NCBI GenBank assembly: GCA_024138025.1
Contig: JAMXBD010000113.1
Span: 1,302,001-1,366,000 of the forward strand
Direction: 5' to 3'
Length of the DNA stretch: 64,000 nucleotides
Origin: Combretum micranthum
Taxonomy: Eukaryota > Streptophyta > Magnoliopsida > Myrtales > Combretaceae
The notes under the pieces are model-generated. The model did not search any database. It had not been told where the DNA came from and saw only the letters and a program-made list of their open reading frames with translations. A program made the translations under genes and the position numbers. This document shows positions 35,201 through 47,079 of this stretch, piece after piece (the first letter of the stretch is position 1; the number at the start of each line of letters is the position of its first letter).

Positions 35201-36541
35201 GGTATTATGTGAGTAGTGATATGTGGTAGATAGTTTATGTATAAGGAATGATTTTTGTGAGGAATTGGTTTAAGAGAGTTTTGGTAGAGAGAATTCTTAA
35301 AGAGATGATTTGTGGAGAGATTTTGAGAGAGTTTTGGTAGTAAAATGAATTGTGTGAAAGAATGAAAGAGGAATGGGGTATTTATAGAATTTTGAAGTGA
35401 AAATTAGATGTAATAAAATAATTTGAAAAAGAAAAATAATTGAGGGAAATTAGGGAGGGGGGTGCTAGCGCTGGCCATGAGAAATTTACAGAGAGAGAGT
35501 TGATTTGTTTGTATTTGTAAAAAAATAATTAATATGTAAGGTATGATTTCATATAAGATGTATTAGAAATATGAAAAGTAAAAAAATAGGTATGTAGGTA
35601 GTAAGAAATAGGTGTAAGAAAAGTAGAGATAGTGAAATAGTAATAAATAGTAGAAAAGTACTATGAATAGTAAATAGGCAATTAAAGTACCGATAGTAAT
35701 AAAAATACGCGTATAATGTGATATCTGTAATTTTTAGCTAACGAAAAAAATTCTAAAACTGATATTTTTGAAAACCTTATTTAATTACGAGTCTTTTGGT
35801 GTTAAAGAAATATTTTTAGTGTTCCAAGCTCCGGGGCATGCTTTTCGAGAACTGATCCCGTTTGAGCCCGAAGGACACTCGAAATTTGCGAATATGATAT
35901 TTTTATGTTATCCTATATTATTACGAACTATTTTAAGCCATTAAATTAATTTTGTTTTCTAGGGCTTGAGAAAGCGGGATTGCCAGATTTTAAACACTAG
36001 GGTTTGCTATAGGCTTTTGTTGACTTTTAAGGTTCTGGTTTGACTTCGTTTTGTTGAGTTATTCGTAAGACCATATAATTTTCGAGTTTTGACCATTTTA
36101 TAATTTTAGCTCGATATCTATGGTTATCTTATTTTATTTGTGATTATTTAATAGTCTTTAGTTCTCGGGATCGTTTAACAGAGTCTAGGGTTATGAGTTG
36201 ACTCAGTTTGACGTTTGGTGAAAATTGAAATTTCTGATTCTGAAATTCATCAAGGGTTTAAGATCTTAGCATTTTGTTGACGATCGTTATTTGGATATAT
36301 TGTCTTGATTTGCATGTTAGGAAACGGTTAGGTGATTTGATTGATGTACGACTATTGATTCAACCGATAGTTGGATTTTTATATTTCGTTTTAAGGGTTC
36401 TCGTTCTCTCAGGACCAAGAATTCTTATGTGACTTGATTTAGAATTTGGTTTTAACTTGAGTCGATTTTTGGGATTTCCATTTTTAACATTAACTTCTAG
36501 GATTATTTTCTATGAATTATAAAAATTTTCGGTGGTTTACA
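32216..36541 (-). mobile_element. Solo LTR of the long-LTR family (copy C)
   Basis: 4326 bp, TGTCACACCTCGAGG at 32216 to GGTTTACA at 36541, in minus orientation. The flanks are ATCCC (32211-32215) and GTCCC (36542-36546), a 5-bp duplication with one mismatch. Most of it is the reverse complement of other family copies: 32216-34320 mirrors 1-1464 and upstream sequence. No primer-binding site or interior is present. Its TATA box is at 35379-35386 on the minus strand. This is the innermost layer of the nest. Confidence 0.85.
35379..35386 (-). promoter_or_regulatory. TATA box of LTR copy C
   Basis: The minus strand reads TTCTATAAATACCCC, in the same position and context as in copies A and I. Confidence 0.6.
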
Positions 36542-37790
36542 GTCCCGGTATTCCTCACCGGTTGTGTTCCACTATCCAATCAAATCAACAAAGTTACAAG
36601 AAGTTCTTGACAATTCTCTTTAGCTACAATTCAATTAGCTTGATTCTCTCAATCAATCAATCAACTAAGCCTACTTGTAACTCTCAACTCACACTAAATA
36701 TGTAACAACAAATAAGAGGAATAAAGAATTATGTTTCCTCAAATGTATTCGTTCAAGGAACAGTAACAACAGAATATGACAGTAAATTTGCTCAAATTCA
36801 AAGAAATTCGTGGTTTTTTTTTTCTTGTTTTTCATGTGATTATCCTTCCTTTTTTCTGTCTTGGATGGGTATACTTATCCTTATATCTTCCAACGGCTAG
36901 GAAATCAATTGGATAAACTTTGCTCCTTATTTTGTGCGTAATATCAGCTTATCTCTTTCTTCAAAATCCTCAAATTTTGAATAACTTGGGATCTTGTTGT
37001 TGTAATCTCGAAATTCTTACTCCAATGGATAAGTTTAAATCTCCAACAACTTGTATAATTATCTTGAACTTGAAATTCAAATTTGAAATCACTGTTGTTG
37101 ACTTGTTCCTTCGTCTGGTACTGTTCGTGCAACAAAAAGATCGTATTTTGCATAAATTTCGACTCCTTGTATGGACAAATAATCATCAGACAAGTTCTTG
37201 CATATTTGGATCATGTTTTCCATATTTCCAACTAAAACTTGAATAAACTGTTGAAGATGGATCCTTGTAAGTCACGTTCTTTTTCCTTGCTGTCAAAATA
37301 GAATTTTCTCAAAAAATGAACTTTAATCCGACGAAATTCGAATCCCCATGGATATTGAACCAACTTTGTGGAACACATTGAGTATATTACCCAAATGTAC
37401 TCAATCTTTGGAGTGGGTCTTGAACATATTAAATCTAAAAAGAAAATTCGAATCTGGAGCTGAAACTCGTCATTTTTTTTTGTTGTAGTTCACCTTTTGA
37501 TGTACCTTTTGACGAACCTTCTGATAGTTTAAAAGCCAGTGGAGAACCTTCTGATTAACCTTCTGACAACTCATTTGTTCTTGAAATCTTCTCCAAACAC
37601 TTTCTAAAGTATTATTTGCATAGAGTCTCTTTTGAAATCATTCTCTTAAGTTATTGTAAACCACTTTGATTATATTAAATCCTTGCACACTTAATGAATC
37701 TGTTAGTAATTATTTACTCCTTTTTGTTATCATCAAAATCATCATTTGAGATAAACCAATAGATTAATAACTCAAAATTTTCTATCTTGT
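36542..37790. mobile_element. Unknown element X, second part
   Basis: Sequence unlike the LTR family. It resumes the AACCTTCTGA-type motif at about 37517-37575 and contains short open frames with no domain (for example 36920-37246). Towards the end it contains GTTATCATCAAAATC. The shared short motif on both sides of copy C is the main evidence that the two parts belong together. Confidence 0.45.
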
Positions 37791-39294
37791 TTCTACTCTT
37801 TGTTTTACACATTAATCTCATCAGAACTCATTTCAACTTATAAAAATCCTTACTTAATGTTATCTATCACCTATACCCTTCATTTTTCATATAAAACATG
37901 AGTTTTAGAGTTGATACAAGGGTTTTTAAAATGTAGCTTTGAAGTCATACGAATTTTTCTTTGAATATTTCCAACAAAAGCTTTTCCTTTCTAAGTTCTT
38001 TGTCTTACCTCCTTAAAGATCTACTAACTACCACATTTATATACACAAAACAAAGCCTTTATGAGCATTAATGCATGAAACACAAAATGTTCATGAGATC
38101 ATGAATGTTCAAGTATATTATGAGTATCTAAATGTTAGATCTACAACTTATAATGTATGAAATGAAATTTAAAAGCATGAACATGGATATTTATGCAAGA
38201 TTTCTACTTTTATATGCATGAACATGAAAATTTTTTAACAAAAACTCATTTAAATATAAGATCTATTCTTGTGATGGCTTGATATTCATGTATTAGTATT
38301 TTCTTGTCCCTAGCAAATGCTCATGGGGGCTTAAGGTGATAATACTCATGAATAATCTTGCCACTACAAGATTAAAGAGTAGAAAGGTTTAGGATTCATC
38401 ACCTAAGGTTGAATCAAGTGGAGAAATGAAGAAGAAATGAAGATTGTTGTGTGCGTATGTGTGGTGGTGGAGGCTCACGACACTAGAGGGGAAATAGAGA
38501 GAGATTTGTGAGTTTTTTGAAACAAAAGAAGTAAAATGAAAGAGAGAGAAAAGAAAGAGATTATTTATATTAAGTGAATTAGGGTTTGTTTTAATTATAA
38601 AAAGGAGAAAAATAAAACAAATAGAGGGCAATTGGGGTAGGTGGGTGGGGGTGGGGGGTGGGGTTTGCGCCGGCCATGCATGAGGAAAGGAGAGGGAGAG
38701 ATTTGAGATTGTTTAATTTGTAATTTATGTAATAAAAAGTATTAATTATGATAATTTGTTAAGAGACAAAAATTTCTTGGAAAAGAAAATATAATGAGTG
38801 TTTGTAAGGATGTAAGACTAGGGTATGGGTTGTGTGTGTAGTAGGTTGTACTTGTAAATAGTAATAGATAGTAGACAAGACATTTACTTTACCGGTAGTA
38901 AAGAAAATACGGAAAAAAGGCTATAACCGTAATTTTTGTAACTCGAAAAATTATAAAATTTATATTTTTGAAATCCTTATAAAATTTCGGTTCTAAAGAG
39001 TATTCTGAAATATTTTTTTAAATTCCTAGTTCTGGGGCTTCTTTTCCGTAATGGAGCTCGGGAAGACTCGGAATAGAAAATTTTTTGAAAACAAAACTTT
39101 TTATGGTTTGAAATATACTTTAAAACAATATTTCACATTAAATTATTTTATAAAAGTATTTTTAATATGAAACCGAAGAAAAGCCAGATTTAGGGTTCCT
39201 AGGTTTCTTTCACCAGGCTTATACTAATTCGGTTTAGGGTTTTGGTTTCCGGTTTCGGACGTTCACTGCATTGTTAGGAAAACCGGGGTTTACA
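37791..39294 (-). mobile_element. Solo LTR copy B/D, second half
   Basis: The reversed 5' part of a family LTR, ending CGGGGTTTACA at 39294 (minus-strand start TGTAAACCCCG). It includes the purine-rich stretch at 38620-38660 that mirrors the pyrimidine-rich block at 49082-49140. The next bases, TCTCTCCCTCTC, resume the interrupted 5' LTR. TCTC on both sides of the B/D insertion (29817-29820 and 39295-39298) is compatible with a short target duplication. Confidence 0.7.
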
Positions 39295-42153
39295 TCTCTC
39301 CCTCTCTTGTGCCGTGAGCTTTCTCTCTCCCTCACACATAATTTTTCTTCAAGTTTTCTTATTCTATACACTAAATAGGTAATAGATTTACACCCTACCA
39401 CAATAAAACATGTCATAGCAAGATCATACATATGTGGTTCCACAAAAAATCCCCATGAGTTTTATGCTTAGGATGTGGAAATACTAAAGCATGATATTCT
39501 TGCTATCACAATGTGTGGATCTTGTTATTTAAGTTGTTTTACTAGTATTTTACTATATTATTGTTATATATTGCTCTTATGGATATTTTGTGCATATATT
39601 CTTTTATTACTCTCATCTCATAGTGCTCATATTACATTTGCATCCATGGCTTGCATGACATAATAGATCCATGAGTTTTGAATGCATAAATGCCATTAAA
39701 ACCTTGTTTTATATACATAAAAGACTTGTAGTAGCATTATAATAGTGAGAAAATGTTAGAATGTCCAAGATCTATCTTTTTTTCAACAAAAATGATTTTT
39801 GGAATTCGGATGAAAAAAGAACCCTATTTAGAAAAGCTATTTTCCAACTTCAAAATAAGTATTTTACATTAAATATGAAGGGCTTAGGGAAGAAGTATCA
39901 TAAAGGAATAGTTTTGATGAGTAAATCTTAGATCTAATAAGAGATAGCTTCAAAATAAGAAAAGTTTACAACACTTATTTTAGCATTATGTTTCAACTCC
40001 AACAACAAACTTAAAATTCATAATAAGGAAAGGTTGATATGTGAACGCCTATTTTCCAATCTTAAAACAAGAGTTTTATTAATGAAATAGAAGCCTTTAG
40101 GAGTAGGTTTGGTTAGGACTTAATTTTAGCAAGACTAAATGAGTTTTTCCCAAAGGATAATCTTATGACAATTTAGTAAAATTCGGATCTAGAATGACCT
40201 CCCACTTAAAAACCTATTTCCAAATACCAAAATGAGAATTTTAATAGAAAAAAAAGAAGAAGCCTTAGAGTATATAAATAGTAAAGACTTAATTTTGACA
40301 ATAATAAATGGATTCTTATCAAAGTGTAAACCTAAAACAAAGGAAAGGTTTCCAAACATAAATCAAATAATATTTCATTTACTAAAATTGTGTAAAATTC
40401 GTCACTAAGCAAAACCCTTATTTAAACATCTATTTTCCAACTCCTAAGTAAAAAATTTTATTAAAATAATGAAGGTATTAGGTATATAGCTTATCAAGGC
40501 TTTATCTTAGCAAAAATATAAATGATTTTCAAAGAGATAAAGCTAGTTTTCTTCAACCAAGTGTTCTTGAAGTTGTCACAAAATAAGGGTTTTCTAAAAA
40601 TTCTTTTTAACCAAAAACCATTGAGGATATATGTGAAGATAGTTCATATCATGTCATTCATGATAATAGCTTGTAGATATTGCATCACATATGATATACT
40701 TAGTAGGAGCAATGCAAATTTCACAAAACAATTTCGAAAATGCAATTTTTAGCTACCGATCTACGCTTTCCAAGACCTAAAATTTTTCAAAACTTATGAA
40801 TAACATCATAAATAGATAGATATTTCGAAGTAGATAGAAATCGATAGCTTATTTGCGAAATTCCTAGTTAAAATGACCAAGTTACGACCATTTAATTTAT
40901 AATTTCCATTTACCACGAAAATTGCGAACTTAAGAGTTTTTATTTAATAGGTTGGAATTAGTTACGGTTTGAAATACTCATTTGGGTATTTCTTTCATTT
41001 AGGTGACTTTGGATCGAGGGAAAACTTGTTTCCGGAGTACTACTATTAGAGATCGATATCCATGGTCGAGTGAGTTCACTTTCTTTAAATTACATGCTTA
41101 TGATTGTGCTTATAATGATAATAGCATTAGAAATAGGATAAGATAAAATTGGAATACGCATGTAAATTCTATTTGGTTGAATTGATGTTAAGAATAGCGA
41201 AATGGGAATTGCTATAAATATGTGTGTGATTTAGCATAGAATTGAAGTGTCTGAAATCTCTATGAACGCTTATAATTCACTTAAATGATATGCCATGACT
41301 ATATAACTAAATCACCTGGGCATATCATATATTGAGTCATATTACATTTGTTATTACACCTTTGTGGGAAAAAGGCATAATAGCTAGGCAACGAGTGGCC
41401 TGAAAACTTGATTATTGGCGCAGGGTCGCCTGAATTAAAATGGAAGTGGAGTAGGCACTTGAATCAACTACAAGATTAATGAGTGGGTGGGCACCTGAAA
41501 CAACCACTAAATAATTGAAAGTAAAATTGAAATCTATGGTCGTATTGGCCTGAAACACCTAACCTCGAATGGAGGGCGTAAATCCATTCAACATAGGAAT
41601 CTCAAAAAGTCTTATGTATTGTATGCTCATGTACTCGTGCATTTCATATGATTGTCTAATATAACTTGTGTGCCCTATTGTTTGATGAAGTATTTAATTT
41701 TGGAAGCGGAACTCACTAAGCTAGCATAGCTTATACCCCCATAGCTTCTTTTTGATGCAATTCCCGTACATATGGTTACGTCCTCGGACTTGGCCAAATC
41801 AGGTAACGCGAAGTTAGGAGTTTCCCTTAGAAGTTTATAATTAACTTACATAGACTTTTATGGGAATCCTTAAACGCTCGGGTTGTTATTAAAAACTAGT
41901 ATCTTGATTTTTTGTTTCGTGGGGGAATGCCCCTTAGTATTTTGTAAACGATCCTGAGATATATGTGGTTTATGTTTTTATGCTTATTCTATTAAGTTAA
42001 ACTATCTATCTCCAACTGCATATGTATTCTATTGTCGTAAGGGAACGCCTTGCATCTAATACAAGACTTTTTGAATTACTGCGATAGTAATTCTTAAGTC
42101 TCGTTTAGTATGTGGCGAACTGTTACGTTTATGGTACACTTTGGGGCGTGACA
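39295..42153 (+). mobile_element. 5' LTR of the full-length Ty3/gypsy element, second part
   Basis: It continues the LTR from 29820. It is nearly identical by eye to 49292-50815 of the 3' LTR up to about 40814, then has ~1.19 kb the 3' LTR lacks, then matches again to the end GGGGCGTGACA at 42153. It contains four or five diverged repeats of about 160-220 bp. Open frames here (for example 39475-39663, mirrored at 49420-49629) are LTR sequence, not genes. Confidence 0.9.
39830..40550 (+). repeat. Diverged tandem repeats inside the LTR
   Basis: At least four related blocks start near 39832, 40055, 40214 and 40433, each around CTATTT(T)CCAA followed by an A-rich then (T)TTTATTAA segment and a GAAG(G/C)CTTAG-type stretch. 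Spacing is about 160-220 bp. The same series appears in the 3' LTR at about 49845-50530. Confidence 0.65.
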
Positions 42154-42160
42154 GTTTACG

Positions 42161-42173
42161 TCGGTATTAGAGC
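42161..42173 (+). promoter_or_regulatory. Primer-binding site (tRNA-iMet type)
   Basis: TCGGTATTAGAGC lies 7 nt after the LTR end. It resembles the initiator-Met primer site TGGTATCAGAGC with two differences, one a C-to-T change. It would have primed minus-strand DNA synthesis. Confidence 0.75.
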
Positions 42174-42499
42174 GGCAAAAATGTAAATCATGGTAGTAGA
42201 ATTTAAAAACTTAAAACGTGGAAATAAATAAATCTTAGGATAAGAATGAGGTGAAAGCTGAAATTAACTAGAAATCTTTTCTTGGTATAGGTATCCTTAA
42301 GAGAAACCCGGGAAAGAGCCAAAACATTTCTAAAGGGGACGGGTGAAACATTTGTGGGTACAGGTTAAGATCGAGAAATTTATGTAAGGATTTCGCTTTG
42401 GTCGAGAGACCTAGGACTCTAAGAGAAATGTATGTAATTTGGAAAAGAGGTCTTAGGTATACTATGTGGGAAATGGTAGTTGATTGGATTAGGTATGAT

Positions 42500-43421
42500 C
42501 CAATAAGGAGGAGATGATGGTCAATGTTGGAAACAATCTATGCTGTGGAGAGAATCATGGTAGATTATGGAAATGAACCAATGTTGAGAGAGGCCACTTT
42601 TATCTTGAAGAAGCAAGATAATCCCCCATACCCTGACTTTCGAGTATGTAGGAGCATTGACCTTTGTATGTGTATGCCTATGATGACTTGATGACCCATA
42701 GGGAATGGCTTGAAGCTGATGTGAACAATCACTTCTATTGGCAAGGAGTATATCTGGACCTTTTGCCGACACCTACAGAGTTCCAGGCCCCACCCCCTAG
42801 TGAAGTAGGCATACAGTTTGGGATTGCCCCAGTAGAGGAAAACCATGATGAGGAAGAAAGTGAGGAGGAAGAGGACCCCGAGGAAGACCCAAACTGGGTA
42901 GAAGAAGAAGAGAATAAAACACCTTAATTGGCTAGAATTGAGGAAGATCCAGGCAACAAACCAACCCGCCCAATCCGGAACTCGATCATGAATTGTAAAT
43001 CCCGGATAGCCACAAAATAGAACCAGACTATGATCTTAGTCCGTGGAGGGACATATATGAATACGGAGAAGGCCTGAGAGTGGTAAGTGAAATACCCATT
43101 AATCCTGTGGAGAATGAGAATTCTAAAGATATCATGATGAGAGAAACCCAAGAGAATGTTAGGAGGATTTTGGAGGAAATTGGAGAGGAGATGATAAGAG
43201 AAGAGGATAGAGAGATGGAAGATAGGGTTGAAGAAGAGGAAGAGGAAGACGAAGAAGAGGAAAAGGAAGAAGAGGAGGAGCCCAAGCAGGAGGAGCAGAC
43301 TTGGCCACCTAGAAGGAAAAGAATGACAGTAAGAGAATATTTGAGCCTATTTGTTAGGAGAGATGATGGGAGTTCTTCTAGTGGAGATCATCCTCCGACC
43401 CCTACCCCGAGAGATTCTTAG
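42500..43421 (+). pseudogene. Acidic ORF between LTR and gag (broken)
   Basis: Coding-like sequence precedes gag. A stretch around 42540-42660 reads VERIMVDYGNEPMLREATF; after a frame change 42664-42927 contains REWLEADVNNHFYWQG followed by a Glu-rich tail. After a gap, 43080-43421 contains NVRRILEEIGEEMI, a long E/D run and RRKRMTVREYLSLFVRRDD before a Pro/Ser-rich end and a stop. I do not recognise a domain. It may be an extra ORF of this element or the N-terminal extension of gag. It is disrupted by at least one stop and one frame change. Confidence 0.55.
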
Positions 43422-44159
43422 GAAGAAAGAAGGTAGTAATAGAGAGCATGACCTACAATAGTCCAACAAAAATTTTGTAGTAGGCAATAAGTGATGCTAA
43501 GTTGCCTTAGTGATGTCCATAGGTGGTTTTAGTATGTTTTATCTTTTGTTTCTTGTTTTTCCTTCCTCGATTTAGTAAGAAATTGTAATTTTGATAGGTC
43601 TAAATCAATCAAGTAGCATGGTTTTCATGTTTTTTAAACTCAATGTAAGAAACTCCATCGAATGTATGACCTCGGTGCTATCTAATGAAATCTATTATGT
43701 ATTTATTTCAAGAAGGAAGTTTCATCTTCCTAACAAATAACTTAAACAAGAATACCACTAATAAGGAACATTATGTACAATGCAATCTTGGAGAACCATG
43801 ATTAATAACAAGGTACATGCTCATCATTGCATCATTATGATTGATTTCTTTTTGTTTGATTTCATAAATTAAAGTTATGATTTGAATTCTACAATTTGAT
43901 GTGATGAATCGAAATTTCTTGGCTTAGATTACATGATTTGCAATTTATTATGATTTGGTGAAATTTTGATTGATTATTTGATTTCCACGATTTACAAAAT
44001 TAAGTGATTCAGGCGTAACTTAAGGAGAATCTTAAAACCCCCATAGTAATTTATAAACTAATGCACCTGGAGAAATCGATATTGTGAATAAGAAAATCCC
44101 CCGGTAGAAGCAAATAACCAACCTGCCTTATCATAGCAAAATCAACAAGGGATAGCACC
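43422..44159. other. Spacer inside the Ty3/gypsy interior
   Basis: About 740 bp without coding character between the acidic ORF and gag. It has T-rich tracts near 43540-43560 and low-complexity ATTTGATTT-type sequence at 43840-44000. It could be leader-like sequence or a later insertion; no boundaries were found. Confidence 0.4.
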
Positions 44160-45060
44160 CCAGAACTCGCAGATGAACATGATAAATGCAATTGGACAAC
44201 TAGCTAATCTTCTAAGCACGTTCATCCAAAATCCAAACCAAAACCTAAATCAAAAGCCAAAGTGTGTAGAATTCTGCACCACCACCACCGTCACTTTACC
44301 AAAGACCCCATGGAAGCTCTTTACTAAACTTTATAAAGAGTAACCGGTATTTTGATAGAGTCTTTGGTAAACCCAATGAAGCCGAACATTGGTTGGCTTA
44401 AATTGGGAAGTCTTTTACGGCTTATGAAGTTCCACCATACCTTCAGTGGGACTATGGGACTTACATGCCCAGATGCAATGCTAGAATATGGTGGGAATCA
44501 AGGAGAAGGAGTTTGGTAACCCTGATCACTTGAGAAGCTTTTTGTCAGGAATTTCTAGAAAACTATTTCCCTTCTAGTTTGAGGGTGAGACATAATGCAA
44601 GTCTTCTACACGTAAAGCAAAGAGGTAGAATGGTTGAGCAATGTGAAACTGAGTCCACCCACCTTCTACAATATACACCCGAACCTTTCAGAGATAGCGA
44701 AGAACTAAAAAGACAAGAGTTATTTAGAAGTCTAGATAAAGACCTGAGAATTAAGTTGGAAGAACTCGGAATGAAAGCTAATCTAGAGATTGTGGAAAAT
44801 GGTTCGAATAATTGAAGGAGCAAGAAAAAGGAAATCTCAAATGATGGAAAAGAAAGTTTTTGAGAAAAGGACATCTGATACCTCAAGTTCAGAATCCAAA
44901 GGCAAGAGAGGTAAGCCTTACTATGGATTCCGAGAAAGTGGGAGTATAAAGCTCAACCCAGAAAAGGGCGAAAATAGGAGTGAAAGTCATGCCGCATCAG
45001 CCAGGCATGGAATGAGACTCTACAATTTTGAAGAACAGTGGATGATAGAGGAAGAAGACG
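44160..45060 (+). pseudogene. Ty3/gypsy gag (degenerate)
   Basis: The capsid-type region is recognisable after frame changes: YEVPPYLQWDYG, FLENYFPSSLR, QCETESTHLLQYTPEPF and FRSLDKDLRIKLEELGMKA (44579-44815). These match the plant retrotransposon gag pattern (an F-type motif, a YFP segment, then a helical tail). The next open stretch (from 44790) is basic and Ser-rich. I see no CX2CX4HX4C zinc knuckle where it is normally found before the protease. Stops and shifts make it non-functional. Confidence 0.7.
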
Positions 45061-45440
45061 GTGATGAGATGGAATTGGCGGCCTTAGACCAAGGTAGAGA
45101 GTATGATGCCAGGTTAGTCACAGGGCGTTTAATGGTGTATAGAAGTGAGGCCTATGTGTTGTCCTATACTGGAGCAACACACTCATTTCTCACTGCTAGT
45201 CTGGCTAGACAACTCGATTTACAAATAGTCACCACCACCTTTAGTTGACGAATCAAGATACCCACAAGAAGTGTTGTGTCGACTCAGGAGACGTTGAAAG
45301 ATTGTCCATTGGAAATACAATGACACCCCTTTAAAAAGGTGAGCTGATAGTATTAGAGATAAGTAAGTATAAAGTCATTCTTGGTATGAGTTGGTTAACC
45401 ACAGTTAAAGCTATTGTGGATTGTTGAAAGAAGGTAGTAA
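45061..45440 (+). pseudogene. Ty3/gypsy aspartic protease (active site changed)
   Basis: VLSYTGATHSF at about 45156-45188 occupies the place of the usual D(S/T)GA(T/S)HSF active site. The catalytic Asp codon is replaced by TAT (Tyr) at 45165-45167. Downstream, VILGMSWL (about 45373-45396) corresponds to the conserved VILGMDWL, again with the Asp changed. A stop at 45246-45248 separates the two. The enzyme would have matured the polyprotein; this copy cannot be active. Confidence 0.75.
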
Positions 45441-45699
45441 GTAATGATCAATACGGAAAAGAAGTAGAGTTTGTTGTAGAGACCTCAAGCTTTAGAGGAA
45501 ATGGGTTAAATTCCTTGAGTTAAGGATGGAGGATGAAGACATAATGCCCATTGAGGATACCTCTGATAAGGAAGAATCATCGAAAAATAAAAGATATATC
45601 GATTGTGGATGAGTACTTGGATGTATTCCTAATATATTGCCTAGGTTAACCGTAAAGATAGAGATTGATTTTAGAAGTTGATTGGCCCCCGAATACATA

Positions 45700-46310
45700 A
45701 CCGATATCAAAGGCACCTTACCGGATGGCACCGGTGGAGTCGAAGGAGTTAAAAATTCAATTGCAAGAACGGTTGGATAATAAGTTCATAAGGCCTGGTT
45801 TTTCGCCACGGGGTACATCCGTTCTGTCGGTGAAGAAGAAAGAGGGATCTTTGAGGCTGTGTATTGATTATCGCGAGCTCAATAAGTTACAATTAAGAAT
45901 AGATACCTTTTGCCTACGATTGATAGTCCATTCGATCAATTGCAGGGAGTGCGCGTGTTTTCCGCGTTGACTTACACTCTAAGTATCACCAATTATGGAT
46001 AAAACTCGAAGAACGTGCCAAAGATAGCTTTTTTGTACCAAATGTGGACACTATGATTTTTTTTTTTTTTGTGATGTCTTTTAGTTTGATTAATGCACCA
46101 GCTGCATTCATGGACCTTATGAATAGAGTTCATAAACCATTCTTGGATAAGTGTGTAATAGTCTTCATCGATGACATTCTAATCTACTCAAAGAATGAAA
46201 AGCAACTTGAGGAGCATCTTAGGATGGCATTGCAAGCTTTAAGAGAAAATAGGTTATACGCCAGATTGTCTAAGTGTGACCTTTAGGTAGATCGGATATC
46301 TTTCTAGGAC
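45700..46310 (+). pseudogene. Ty3/gypsy reverse transcriptase (broken)
   Basis: Two open blocks in different frames carry the RT core. The first, 45725-45970, has [32 protein letters not shown] and LNK. The second, 46044-46286, has NAPAAFMDLMNRV and the catalytic VFIDDILIYSK, with both Asp codons at 46170-46175, then LRENRLYARLSKC. Between them the segment is out of frame, and a run of T at about 46056-46070 replaces conserved sequence. The catalytic pair survives but the reading frame does not. Confidence 0.85.
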
Positions 46311-46439
46311 ATGTTGTGTCAAGAAAAGGAATCTTGATCGACTCAAGGAGATCAAGGCTGTTATGGATTGGAAACAACTGTAATTAGTAACAGAAGTAAC
46401 AAGCATTTTGGATTAGCTGGCTATTGTTGCAAGTTTGTA

Positions 46440-46958
46440 AAGGATTTTTTTTTTTCGAAAATAGCTAAGCCCTTGACTCAATTAACGCCGAAGAATAAGA
46501 AATTTGTATGGACAAATAAGGAGGAATAAAGTTTCCAAGAATTAGAACAACGGCGAGTATCGGCACCAATCTTGGTTTTTTCAGACCCGAAGAAATCTTA
46601 TACGGTGCATGGTGACGCTTCAAGGAATGGTCTTTGATGTGTACTGATGCAGGAAGGAAAAGTCATTGCTTACAATTCTCAATAATTGAGACCACATGAG
46701 CAGAACTACCCTATGCATGATTTAGAATTAGCTGCAGTTGTCTCTGCTTTGAGTATCCGTTTATACAGAAGGAATAAGAATATGAGACAAAGAAGATGGT
46801 TGGAGTTGGTCAAAGATTATGATCCGAGAATTAACTATTATCCAGGAAAAGTAAATGCAGTTGCGGATGCTTTGAGCTGGAAAAGTTATGGAGAAGTGAC
46901 TGCATTAATCATAAGCCAAAAAGAACTAACAAGAGAATTTAAGGAATTGAGGATTTAA
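46440..46958 (+). pseudogene. Ty3/gypsy RNase H (internal deletion)
   Basis: The start is seen as FSDPKKSYTVHGDAS, followed by a stop, then YNSQ and RPHEQNYPMHDLELAAVV. After this, about 30 codons that should include the conserved (T/S)DHKSL segment are missing: the text goes straight to NMRQRRWLELVKDYD and YYPGKVNAVADALS. The deletion plus stops mean no activity. Confidence 0.8.
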
Positions 46959-47079
46959 TTCACTAGACAAAATGTAGAATTAGAGATAGCCAATTTAATG
47001 TTGGAACCAACCTTGGTTAAGAGAATCAAGGAGGCTAAAAAATATGATGAAGTAATGTAGAAGATTAAGAAGGAAGTTC

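Noticed and set aside
39475..39663. A pair of matching small open frames (here and 49420-49629) that might be a conserved small protein
   Set aside because: They lie at equivalent places in the two LTRs of one element, so their similarity comes from LTR duplication and not from coding constraint.
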